Below, in pieces: positions 35,386 to 43,520 of a DNA stretch of 53,826 nucleotides. The position numbers were made by a program, and so were the translations under genes. How positions within the stretch are numbered: the stretch's first letter is position 1; each line of letters begins with the position of its first letter. This DNA is from Deltaproteobacteria bacterium (GTDB lineage: Bacteria; Myxococcota_A; Polyangia; Polyangiales; Ga0077539), in NCBI GenBank assembly GCA_016218725.1, contig JACRDB010000080.1, forward strand, positions 1 to 53,826, read 5' to 3'. The notes under the pieces are model-generated. The model was given only the letters and a program-made list of their open reading frames with translations, was not told the DNA's origin and made no database searches.

Positions 35386-36813
35386 ATGACCCGCCGCCTC
35401 TGGCTCGCGCTCCTCGCGGGGTGCAGCATCGGCGAGTTCCCCGCCCGGCGCGACGCGGGCGCCGAGACCACCCTCGCGGACACCACCACCGACACACCCT
35501 CGCCGGGCGACACACCCTCGCCGGGCGACACCGCGACGCCGGACACACCGCCCGACACCGCCGCGCCCGACGCGCCCGACGGGTCGGAGACGGCCTGCGG
35601 CGACCGGTCGTCGAACCCCCGTAACTGCGGCCAGTGCGGGCACGACTGCACGACGCTGCCGCACGTGGTGGCCTCGACGGCGCGCTGCGTGGCCGGCCGC
35701 TGCGTCGTGGCCGACGCATGCGACGTCGGCTGGGCCCACTGCTCCACCCGCGACGACGACGGCTGCGAGGCGGACATCACCCAGCCCGCCCGCTGCGGCG
35801 GCTGCGCCGTGACCTGCGTCGAGCCCCGGCCCCTGTGCCGCCCGGCGTCGTCCCCGGACGGGGGCGTCGCGGACGCCGGCGCGGCCGCGCGCTACAACTG
35901 CGCCGGGGGCTGCGAGCCCCTGGGGCGCTGCGGCGGCACCTGCGTGGACACGCGCTCGTCCACCACCCACTGCGGCGCCTGCGGCAACGCCTGCGTGACC
36001 CGCCCAGGCGCCGCGGCGGAGTGCGTGGCGGGCGCATGCCGGGCGACGTGCATGCCGGGCCTCGGGGACTGCGACGGGGACCCCACCAACGGCTGCGAGA
36101 CAGACACCCGCGCGACCGCCGCCCACTGCGGCGGCTGCGGGAGGCTATGCCCCGCGCGCGCCAACGCCACGTCCACCTGCGTGGGAGGGACGTGCGGGGT
36201 GGCGTGCCTGTCGGGCTTCGGGGACTGCGACGGGGACCCCGCCGACGGCTGCGAGGCGGACCTGCGCGCGAGCACGGACCACTGCGGCCGCTGCGGCAGC
36301 GCCTGCGCCTCGGCGCGCAACGCGGCGGGCGTGTGCCGGGCGGGCCTCTGCGGCGTCCTGTGCAACGCGGGCTTCGGGGACTGCGACGGCGCCGAGGCCA
36401 ACGGCTGCGAGACGGACACCCGCACGAGCCCCAGGGACTGCGGCCGGTGCGGCATGGGCTGCCCGAGCGGCCCGAACTCCACGGCCACCTGCAGCGCCGG
36501 CCGCTGCGGGATCACCTGCACCGCGCCCTACGGAAACTGCGACGGGGACGCGCTCTCGGGGTGCGAGGCCGACCTCACCACGAGCGCCGCCCACTGCGGC
36601 GCCTGCGGCACGGCGTGCCCCGCGGTGCCCCAGGCGATGGCGACGTGCGCGGCGCGCCGCTGCGGGTTCGCGTGCAACCCGGGCCGCGGGAACTGCGACG
36701 GCGACGCGAGCAACGGGTGTGAGATAGATCTCCGCAATGACCTCGCGAACTGCGGCATTTGCGCGCGACGGTGCATGCTATGTGGCAAAGGTGTATGCGT
36801 GGGACCAATGTGA
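35386..36813 (+). CDS. Surface lipoprotein with Cys-rich CDGDxxNGCE repeats
   Basis: 475 residues from the ATG at 35386, with GGGAGG upstream. Signal MTRRLWLALLAGCSIGEF gives lipidation at Cys13. A linker of TPSPGDTPSPGDT repeats leads to an array of about seven units, each with HCGxCGxxC followed by CxxGxCGxxCxxGxGDCDGDPxNGCETD. The Asp-rich CDGD..NGC loops look able to bind calcium, and the many cysteines imply disulfide bonds in the periplasm or outside. The opening unit (RNCGQCGHDCTTLPHV) is shared with the convergent protein at 37010. Likely a surface or matrix protein; function unknown. Confidence 0.83.
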   Translation: MTRRLWLALLAGCSIGEFPARRDAGAETTLADTTTDTPSPGDTPSPGDTATPDTPPDTAAPDAPDGSETACGDRSSNPRNCGQCGHDCTTLPHVVASTARCVAGRCVVADACDVGWAHCSTRDDDGCEADITQPARCGGCAVTCVEPRPLCRPASSPDGGVADAGAAARYNCAGGCEPLGRCGGTCVDTRSSTTHCGACGNACVTRPGAAAECVAGACRATCMPGLGDCDGDPTNGCETDTRATAAHCGGCGRLCPARANATSTCVGGTCGVACLSGFGDCDGDPADGCEADLRASTDHCGRCGSACASARNAAGVCRAGLCGVLCNAGFGDCDGAEANGCETDTRTSPRDCGRCGMGCPSGPNSTATCSAGRCGITCTAPYGNCDGDALSGCEADLTTSAAHCGACGTACPAVPQAMATCAARRCGFACNPGRGNCDGDASNGCEIDLRNDLANCGICARRCMLCGKGVCVGPM

Positions 36814-36828
36814 ATATCGATTGCTTCC

Positions 36829-36861
36829 GACGCGACCTGAACTCGAAGTTCAGGTCGCGTC
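36829..36861. terminator. Strong hairpin between convergent genes
   Basis: GACGCGACCTGAACT and its exact complement AGTTCAGGTCGCGTC surround the three-base loop CGA: a perfect 15-bp stem just after the stop at 36813 and before the end of the convergent gene at 37010. It probably ends transcription from one or both sides, although no long T-run follows. Confidence 0.65.
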
Positions 36862-37009
36862 CGATCGTCGCAAACCTCGCGGATATTCGTAGGGTCCGGG
36901 ATCCTCACCTGACCGGTACACGTGGCAAAGGGCCTGCTCGGGCAGATCCTCCTGCATTCCAAGCCCTTCCCGAGGTTGATCACGGAGCAAGCCTGAAATC
37001 CAGGCTCAA

Positions 37010-39517
37010 TCACATACCAGCCACCGATAGCCCCAGGGCGTCCCTAGCTTGTGCGCCCTCGATCACCCTGGAAGGGCTCCCAACAAGGCCACCCCCTGCG
37101 CCGAGAAATACGCTGGCCGTTCCCGCGCGGTTCCTCCCACCCGGCGAGGCTCCTGGAGCCCCTATTACGATATCTGAGAGGCCGTCCCCGTTGGAGTCTC
37201 CACAGTTTCCCACATCGGCTCCAAATCCATCCTCGGTGCCAGCGCCATCGAGAGTTCTAGCTGGAGAACCAGCAACACCAACCGAACTTCCGAGATAGAG
37301 GATCGCCGTTCCTGCGGCCATCCTTCCTCCTGGAGACGCAGAACGGGCCCCGATGATCACATCAGAGAAGCCATCCCCATTACAATCGCCCGCGTTGCCG
37401 ACAGCTCCTCCGAGGCCGAATCCTGCCAGGGATCCCTCGGTGACATTTTGCGGAATCGACGAGATTCCCCGCACCGAACCTAAGAAAACGCTTACCGTTC
37501 CGACCAGGCTCCTTCCTCCTCGGGATGCCCGGGGCGCCCCAATGACGAGGTCTGAAATCCCGTCGCCATTCAGATCCCCCGTTCCAGCAATGGAACGCCC
37601 GAATTCATCTCCAGGCGAAGTACCATCGAGAACGATTTGTGGTGACCCTGCCACCCCAAAGGGACTTCCAAGGAATACCCTTACAGAACCAGCCTCTGAC
37701 CTCCCCATTGGAGAAGCTTTCGGAGCGCCCACGACGACATCTGCGTAGCCGTCACCATTGAAGTCGCCAGCTCCGCTCACTGCGTTCCCCAGAAAGTCGC
37801 CCGCTGTTGGGCCACCAAACGCCCAGCGCGGGGAGGTCGAAAGCCCTCCCGATCCTCCAAGGTAGACTCGAACCGATCCAGCCTGGGTGCGACCGTCCGG
37901 CGCGTCCCGGTCAGCTCCAGCGATCACATCAGAGAAACCATCCCCATTCACATCACCAGCGGCCGCCACAGCGACTCCCAGATTATCATACGCTACGGAG
38001 CCTTCAAGGACCAGCGAAGGTGAGACTGCCAGGCCCGTCGCGCCCCCTTGGAACACACTTACGGTCCCTGCGCCGCCCCTCCCTCCAGGAGATGCGTTAG
38101 GAGACCCGACGACCAGATCCGAGTAGCCGTCACCGTTGACATCACCAGCGCTCGCTACTGAGAAACCAAAGATCTGGTTCGCCGCAGGACCTTCCAGTAC
38201 TCGGTGGGGAGAGGCCCCAGGACCTGAAGCACTACCCTCGTATATCATTACTAGACCCGCAAACGTCCGGCCCCCGGGCGCTGCGAGAGGTGCCCCCACC
38301 ACCACATCCGCGTAGCCGTCCCCGTTGAAATCCGACACCGTGCCCCAGCTCGTATCCACCGGGGCGGAGCGCGCGCCCACCCAGAACTGCCACACCGGGC
38401 CCGGGCGCTCGCCGACGAAGCCTCCGAGCCTCCCGTACAGCCGCCAGAAATGGACCCCCGGCCTCAGCTCCGCGCCGGGCGCCGTCCTCGTGCCCAGGAC
38501 GTCCATCGTCTCCTCCACCCGTGCACACGCCCGATCCGCGCAGAGCTGCACCCTCGCGCCGTCAGTCCCGGGCGCCAGCAGCCACCGCAACGTCGGCCTC
38601 CGCGAGGTCGTGTTCGCCGTAGACTGCGGCGCGATCGGCCGGGGCGTCGGCACGTCCGTCGGCACGCACACCCCCATCCTCGCCGTGAAGCCCGCGTTGC
38701 ACACGAAGCCACACGCCCGCCCGTCGCAGGTTGCCCTCCCGTTCGCAGGCACCGCGCAGTCCGCACAACCCGTCCCGCAGCTCGCGACCGAGGTGTCGTC
38801 CGCGCACACGGACCCACATCGGTGGAAGCCCGCGTTACAGCGCGTCCCGCAGCGCGCCCCCTCACATGTGGCCATCGCGTTCGGCGCCGGGGGGCACACG
38901 GTCCCGCACGCTCCGCAGTTCATGGACGTCGCCAGGGAGGTACCACATCCCGCCTCCGGAGGACTGCCGCAAGACGCCCACCCCGCCTCACAGGCGGCCG
39001 CTACGATGCACCGACCGGCCTCGCACCGGACCGCCGCGGCCGTCACATGCGGAAGCGTCGTGCAGTCCAGTCCGCAACGGCCGCAGTTTCGCGCGTCCCT
39101 CTGCAGGTCCACGCAGGCTCCGCCACACGACGCCCCGTCGCAGGCCAACGCCGCGTCCGTCGCGGCCTCTAGCGCATCGTTGGCTGCGTCGGCGCTCGCG
39201 TCGGTCGGGGTGGCGTCCGCGGTGTCGCGCTGAGCGTCTACCGAGCCGTCAGAGGGGACGTCGGGGACTTTCTCAGCCACGGTATCAGCCTGTGTCCCGT
39301 CGATCTCGGGCCTGTCTGTCCGGACGTCCATCGGCACGAAAACCCCGTCCGGACCAGTGTCCATCGATGCAGGCACGGTGTCCTCCAGGGCGTCCCCCAC
39401 CTCCGCGATGCCGTCCGTCCCGGCGTCCAGGCGTCCGATGACGTAGTCCGGCAGGCCCAACCTGCACGCCCCGGACAACCATGCCACGAGCCCAAGTGAG
39501 AAAATCCTCTTGCTCAT
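37010..39517 (-). CDS. Large lipoprotein with Cys-rich region and seven FG-GAP repeats
   Basis: 835 residues from the ATG at 39517 (MSKRIFSLGLVAWLSGACRLG; lipid Cys18). An Asp/Thr/Ala-rich linker covers about residues 25-125, then Cys-rich modules (RNCGRCGLDCTTLPHV, MNCGACGTVCPPAPNAM, CNAGFHRCGSVC) to about 290, then a fibronectin-like segment (RPTLRWLLAPGTDGARVQL). The C-terminal 420 residues contain seven integrin-alpha type repeats, each with D[FVLCS]NGDG[YFIL][AS]D[VLI][VI][VIA]GAP followed by a PxGR turn, forming a seven-bladed, calcium-binding propeller. Probably a cell-surface adhesion or glycan-binding protein. The last 1,200 bases (37,010-38,260) are less G+C-rich than the N-terminal part. 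Confidence 0.88.
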   Translation of the reverse strand: MSKRIFSLGLVAWLSGACRLGLPDYVIGRLDAGTDGIAEVGDALEDTVPASMDTGPDGVFVPMDVRTDRPEIDGTQADTVAEKVPDVPSDGSVDAQRDTADATPTDASADAANDALEAATDAALACDGASCGGACVDLQRDARNCGRCGLDCTTLPHVTAAAVRCEAGRCIVAAACEAGWASCGSPPEAGCGTSLATSMNCGACGTVCPPAPNAMATCEGARCGTRCNAGFHRCGSVCADDTSVASCGTGCADCAVPANGRATCDGRACGFVCNAGFTARMGVCVPTDVPTPRPIAPQSTANTTSRRPTLRWLLAPGTDGARVQLCADRACARVEETMDVLGTRTAPGAELRPGVHFWRLYGRLGGFVGERPGPVWQFWVGARSAPVDTSWGTVSDFNGDGYADVVVGAPLAAPGGRTFAGLVMIYEGSASGPGASPHRVLEGPAANQIFGFSVASAGDVNGDGYSDLVVGSPNASPGGRGGAGTVSVFQGGATGLAVSPSLVLEGSVAYDNLGVAVAAAGDVNGDGFSDVIAGADRDAPDGRTQAGSVRVYLGGSGGLSTSPRWAFGGPTAGDFLGNAVSGAGDFNGDGYADVVVGAPKASPMGRSEAGSVRVFLGSPFGVAGSPQIVLDGTSPGDEFGRSIAGTGDLNGDGISDLVIGAPRASRGGRSLVGTVSVFLGSVRGISSIPQNVTEGSLAGFGLGGAVGNAGDCNGDGFSDVIIGARSASPGGRMAAGTAILYLGSSVGVAGSPARTLDGAGTEDGFGADVGNCGDSNGDGLSDIVIGAPGASPGGRNRAGTASVFLGAGGGLVGSPSRVIEGAQARDALGLSVAGM

Positions 39518-39637
39518 CGCCCTCTGTCTCTCCCTCGCGGCGCGCTCCGCGTACCGCGGCACTGTTGTCGCTCGACATCGACCAGAGGTTGCGTCGCGCG
39601 CACGCCAGGGCTCCGCGACCCTACCACACGCCCACGC

Positions 39638-41044
39638 CTACCCGCCGTCCGCGGCCCTCGCACCTGTCTTGCGTCCTCGCCGCCGCGCCAGGTACCCCGC
39701 GCCCAGGGCCCCCAGCAGCGCCCACGCACCTCCCCGCCCCGCACCCGCTGCGCGGCACCCGCACCCCGCCGCGCTCCCCCCCGACCCTCCGTCGGCGCCG
39801 CCACCGTCCTCCCCGCCGTCCGTCGACGGCCCCATCCCGTCACCCTGCGCGCCGTCCGCGGCTCCCGCGTCGACCGCGGGAGCGTCGCTCCCGCCGTCGT
39901 TTGCGTCGACGGTCATCGGCTCCTCGGGAGGACCCCGGTCGCCCATTCCCGCCTCCGGTCGGTTCGGTCCGTCTGCCATGGGCGTCGCGTCCCGCCCGCC
40001 CCCCACGTCCTCCGGCACCGGCGGCTCCGCGGGCGTATCCCTCATGGGTCGCTCGGGCATCCCCGGCCCGTCCGGGCGCGTCGGCTCCTCTGGCGCGTCC
40101 ATCGCCCCCGCGTCCGTCGCGCCGAGGTCCATCACCGCGGCGTCCTCCTCGCGGTCCGGGGGCGCCGCGGTGTCCGCCTGGGAGTCCTCCGCGACCTCCA
40201 GCGCAGTGTCCGGAGGCGCCGTGTCTTCCATGGCCGTGTCCATGGCCGTGTCCGGTTCGGTGTCCGGCGCCGTGTCCATCGCCGTGTCCGGCGCCGCGTC
40301 CATCCGGGGAGGCTCCGTGCGGCACGCGGTGGCGGTGCACGTGTCGCTCGCGGCGCCGTACTGGTCCAGCACCCGGAGGCAGTACCAGTAGTCCGTGGAC
40401 ACGACGAGCGCCGTGTCCGTGTAGTTGGACACCCCGTACGGCGGCGACGTCACCCGGCTCGTGGCCGAGAGCGTAAAGCCCGACCGCGTCCCGCGGTGGA
40501 GCTCGAAGCGGTCGAAGTCCACCGGCCTCGTCGCCGGGAACGACCAGTACACGTACATCCTCGACGAGCGGTCCGGCGCGTCGGGGTAGCATTGCACCCT
40601 CGACGCCGCGGGCGGCGCGCGGTTCTCTACGGTGTACGGCCCCGCGCTGTTGGACCCGGGGCGCACCGTCACGGGCCCGAAGTCCGCCGTGCGCCGCGCC
40701 GTGTCGTCCCACTCCAGGTGCACCGTGTAGCTGTTCCCTGGCACCCGCGTGCTGGAGTACAGGCTCCCCACGGTCACCGTGAAGGTCCCCCCGGCGCCCA
40801 CGGCCCCCGAGGTCGGCGCGTAGATGCTGGTGGGCCCGTTCCACCGCGGCGCCACGCCGCTCCTGGTCAGCACCCACACCCTCGTGGCGATGCGGCCCAG
40901 GTTGTTGAACTGCCCCTCCCCCGCAGCGCGCAGCGACACCGTCAGCGTCGCGTCGGAGGTCTGGGCGTGAGTCGCCCGGGGCGCCAACACCGCAGCAAGC
41001 ACCAACACCGCGACGACACCCACGCAATGGCTCCAGCGCATCAT
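39638..41044 (-). CDS. Secreted fibronectin-type protein with MYXO-CTERM tail
   Basis: 468 residues from ATG ATG at 41044/41041. Signal MMRWSHCVGVVAVLVLAAVLAPRATHAQ. A beta-rich N-terminal domain (SLRAAGEGQFNNLGRIATRVWVL, TFTVTVGSLYSSTRVPGNSYTVHLEW) precedes a fibronectin type III-like domain (RMYVYWSFPATRPVDFDRFELHRGTRSGF, YTDTALVVSTDYWYCLRVLDQYG). A long Asp/Thr/Pro linker with DTAMDTAPDTEPDT repeats follows, and the end is a sorting tail: CGCRAAG, hydrophobic WALLGALGAGYLA, then RRRGRK. Likely surface-exposed after processing. Divergent from the gene at 41141. Confidence 0.82.
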   Translation of the reverse strand: MMRWSHCVGVVAVLVLAAVLAPRATHAQTSDATLTVSLRAAGEGQFNNLGRIATRVWVLTRSGVAPRWNGPTSIYAPTSGAVGAGGTFTVTVGSLYSSTRVPGNSYTVHLEWDDTARRTADFGPVTVRPGSNSAGPYTVENRAPPAASRVQCYPDAPDRSSRMYVYWSFPATRPVDFDRFELHRGTRSGFTLSATSRVTSPPYGVSNYTDTALVVSTDYWYCLRVLDQYGAASDTCTATACRTEPPRMDAAPDTAMDTAPDTEPDTAMDTAMEDTAPPDTALEVAEDSQADTAAPPDREEDAAVMDLGATDAGAMDAPEEPTRPDGPGMPERPMRDTPAEPPVPEDVGGGRDATPMADGPNRPEAGMGDRGPPEEPMTVDANDGGSDAPAVDAGAADGAQGDGMGPSTDGGEDGGGADGGSGGSAAGCGCRAAGAGRGGAWALLGALGAGYLARRRGRKTGARAADGG

Positions 41045-41131
41045 GGTGTAGACCCTACCATTGTCTTGCGCAGGGTGCGGCGTAAAACCCGCACCCCCCT
41101 CGGCCCTCGCTCTCCGCTGGAGAGTGTTATC

Positions 41132-41146
41132 GTCCATGGTATGGAC
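41132..41146. promoter_or_regulatory. Inverted repeat over a start codon
   Basis: GTCCAT-GGT-ATGGAC is a perfect 6-3-6 inverted repeat whose right half contains the proposed ATG at 41141. It lies in the 96-base gap between divergent genes and could be an operator or a translation-blocking hairpin; chance is not excluded. Confidence 0.3.
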
Positions 41147-42493
41147 AGGCCCGCCGCGCGGCGCTGCCGTCACCGCCAGCATGCCCCTCCCCGAGCGCTG
41201 CTCCTGGCGGCCACGGTGGGGCTCACGGGCTGTTACGCCAGCGAGGAGGACCGCCTCGCCACCACCGTGCAAGAGATCCACAGCGGCCACTCCGGCCCGC
41301 CCCCGTGGCGCCACGTGCTTACGTGTTACGGCGGCCCGAGCGACCCGTCGGCCTATGGCCACCGCACGAGCTGCGGCCCGGTGGCCAACGGGCGCTGGTG
41401 GTACGCCACCGAGCGGGCGGCCTTTCACTGTGGGGCGAAGCTGGAGCTGCGCCGCGGGAGCCGCTGCGTCGTGGTGGACGTCCAGGACAACGGCCCCGCG
41501 AGCTGGGTCGAGTCCAACGCGCGCGCCCGCTGCGGCGTCGGGTACATCATCGACACGTCCCCGCTGGTGTCGTCGTACTTCGGCGGCGGCTGCGGCTGGA
41601 GCGAGTGCTTCATCGTGGACGTCCGCCCGGTCCCGGACTCCACCCCCACCGGCCCCTGCCGCAGCCCACCGCCACCGCCACCGCCACCGCCGCCGCCTCC
41701 GCCGCCGCCGCCGTGCATCGCGCGGGTGGCGCCCTTCGGGTGGAACTGCGCGGGGCCCATCGCGGGGATGCGCTGCGTGAATGTCAACGAGCCCGCGGAC
41801 CCCCACACCTGGGGCGACAACTACCTCTGCTCGGACACGGACCTCGGGCTGCGCTGGTCCTACGCCGGACCCATCCCGGGCATGACCTGCACCCAGGTCC
41901 ACGAGGGCTCCGAGCCCGCCGCGCACACCTGGAGCGACAACTACCTCTGCGCGCCCCCGTCGCTCCTCCTGCGCTTCCAGTGGTCGAGCGCCGGTCCCGT
42001 GGCCGGGATGAGCTGCCTGCGGTGGTTCGAGCCCGCGGACCCGCACACCTGGGGCGACAACTACCTCTGCTGGCGCGTGGCCCCGCCCATGCCCGACGCC
42101 GGAGCCCCCCCCGAGGACAGCGGAGGCTCCCGGGACGCCGCTCCGGACGACCCCACCGGAGCCCCGGACAGCGCCGCCCCGGACGCCTCCCGCGAGGACG
42201 TCACGCTCCCAGACGGTAACGCCGAGGACAGCGCCGCCCTCGACGTCGTCGGTGAAGACACCCAACGAGAGCCCCCGAGCACCACCGAGGACGCCACGAC
42301 CTCGGACGGCGCCCCGGAGCCCGATGGGGCCCTGGACCCCATCCCCTCGGACGAGCTCGCCGAGCAGCCCGGGTGCATCTGCCGCGCCCGCACGGCGCCC
42401 ACCCGGAGCCCCGCCGGGCTCCTCGGGCTCGCCGCGATCCTCTGGCGCCGACGGCGCCGCGCGGCCCACCGGGGCGCCGTTACTGCGCCGTAA
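41141..42493 (+). CDS. Lipoprotein with double-psi-barrel-like domain, polyproline spacer and MYXO-CTERM tail
   Basis: 450 residues. Signal with lipobox LLLAATVGLTGC. Residues about 50-160 resemble a double-psi beta barrel of the RlpA/expansin kind (LTCYGG, SCGPVANGRWWYATERAAFHCGAKLELRRGSRCVVVDVQDNGP, with the Asp and DxGP positions). A run of about sixteen prolines separates it from three tandem units ending in HTWGDNYLC or HTWSDNYLC, each starting GWNCAGPIAGMxC-like. An Asp/Ser-rich linker follows, then GCICRA, a hydrophobic stretch and RRRRR. Possibly a wall- or glycan-binding surface protein; no enzyme activity can be claimed. Confidence 0.78.
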   Translation: MDRPAARRCRHRQHAPPRALLLAATVGLTGCYASEEDRLATTVQEIHSGHSGPPPWRHVLTCYGGPSDPSAYGHRTSCGPVANGRWWYATERAAFHCGAKLELRRGSRCVVVDVQDNGPASWVESNARARCGVGYIIDTSPLVSSYFGGGCGWSECFIVDVRPVPDSTPTGPCRSPPPPPPPPPPPPPPPPCIARVAPFGWNCAGPIAGMRCVNVNEPADPHTWGDNYLCSDTDLGLRWSYAGPIPGMTCTQVHEGSEPAAHTWSDNYLCAPPSLLLRFQWSSAGPVAGMSCLRWFEPADPHTWGDNYLCWRVAPPMPDAGAPPEDSGGSRDAAPDDPTGAPDSAAPDASREDVTLPDGNAEDSAALDVVGEDTQREPPSTTEDATTSDGAPEPDGALDPIPSDELAEQPGCICRARTAPTRSPAGLLGLAAILWRRRRRAAHRGAVTAP

Positions 42494-42494
42494 C
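42479..42494. promoter_or_regulatory. Inverted repeat GTTAC-N6-GTAAC, copy 1
   Basis: GTTACTGCGCCGTAAC overlaps the end of the gene finishing at 42493 and lies about 100 bases upstream of the methyltransferase start at 42596. A second copy with one changed base is at 47367. Shared flanks (GTAACGA) suggest a conserved site rather than chance. Confidence 0.4.
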
Positions 42495-42595
42495 GATCTC
42501 CAGAGGGTCGGGATTTATGGGCGTTTCGTGCCCCCTGCCCCACCCCCGGACCCTTGACACCCGGCGCCTCCCGGGGCTCCGATGCGCCCTCCCAC

Positions 42596-43468
42596 ATGGC
42601 CCTCGCCAAGCACCTCCGCGCGATTACCCAGCGCACCTGGAGCGACCTCTGTTACACCGCTCCGGGCCGCGCCCTCGCCCTCCGTGGGCTACCCAACGCC
42701 GTGAGGGCAGGCTACGCCGACCCCACGGCCCCGGGCGTCACCGACGGCGTCCTGCGCGCCCTGACCGCGGCCGGCGTCACGGTGCGCGAGCACTTCGTGG
42801 ACCCCGAGGCGTACGCCCGCTATGTCTCCGCCGCGGAGTATCCGCCGGGGCTCTACCAGGGCAACTTCGTCGAGAAGACCCTGGAGCACCACCTGGCCTT
42901 CGAGCTCCTGGGGCTGCGTCCCGGGGAGACCTACATCGACGTGGCCAACGCCGCCTCGCCCATCCCCGAGGTCGCCGAGAGGCTCTACGGCGTCCGGGCC
43001 TGGCGCCAGGACCTGTCGTACCCGCCGGGGATGCGAGGGAGGGTGCTGGGCGGCGACGCGGCGGCGATGCCCGTGCCCGACGGCTTCGCCCACGCGCTGT
43101 CCCTGCACTGCTCCTTCGAGCACTTCGAGGGCGACGCGGACGCGCGCTTCATCACCGAGGCGCGCCGCGTGCTGGCCCCGGGGGGGCGGCTGTGCATCGT
43201 CCCGCTGTACCTCCACGGCGAGTACTCCGTGCTCACGGACCCCTCCAGTTGGGGCCTCCAGCGACCGGCCTTCGAGCCCGACGCCACGCTGTGCCTCGCC
43301 CGCGGGTACCGCAACCGCCACGGCAGGCTCTACGATGTACCCCACTTCTTGCGCAGGGTCACGGCCCGGCTCCAGGGCCTCTCGCTCACGGTGTACCGCG
43401 TCCGCGACGCCGAGGCGCTCGACCCGCGGTGCTACGTGCGCTTCGCGGCGCTCCTGACCAGACCCTGA
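42596..43468 (+). CDS. Class I SAM-dependent methyltransferase-like protein
   Basis: 290 residues from the ATG at 42596 (MALAKHLRAITQRTW); an in-frame TTG 42 bases upstream is less likely. The C-terminal half has the layout of Methyltransf_11 proteins: TYIDVANAASPIPEVAERLYG in place of the glycine-rich motif I, then GRVLGGDAAAMPVPDGFAHALSLHCSFEHFEGDADARFITEARRVLAPGGRLCIVPLYLHGEYSVL. Motif I lacks the usual GxGxG, so cofactor binding may be atypical. Substrate unknown. The N-terminal 100 residues include an extra helical domain. Situated between an envelope lipoprotein and the TerB-like gene. Confidence 0.75.
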   Translation: MALAKHLRAITQRTWSDLCYTAPGRALALRGLPNAVRAGYADPTAPGVTDGVLRALTAAGVTVREHFVDPEAYARYVSAAEYPPGLYQGNFVEKTLEHHLAFELLGLRPGETYIDVANAASPIPEVAERLYGVRAWRQDLSYPPGMRGRVLGGDAAAMPVPDGFAHALSLHCSFEHFEGDADARFITEARRVLAPGGRLCIVPLYLHGEYSVLTDPSSWGLQRPAFEPDATLCLARGYRNRHGRLYDVPHFLRRVTARLQGLSLTVYRVRDAEALDPRCYVRFAALLTRP

Positions 43469-43520
43469 CACCGCCCTCCCGACGATGGCAGCGGCCGGGG
43501 ATCTCTGGCAGCATCCGCGG

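Noticed and set aside
39638..42469. 943-codon minus-strand frame as a single gene
   Set aside because: Only the part from 41044 downward has a signal peptide and coherent domains; the upstream part is opposite the lipoprotein gene at 41141.
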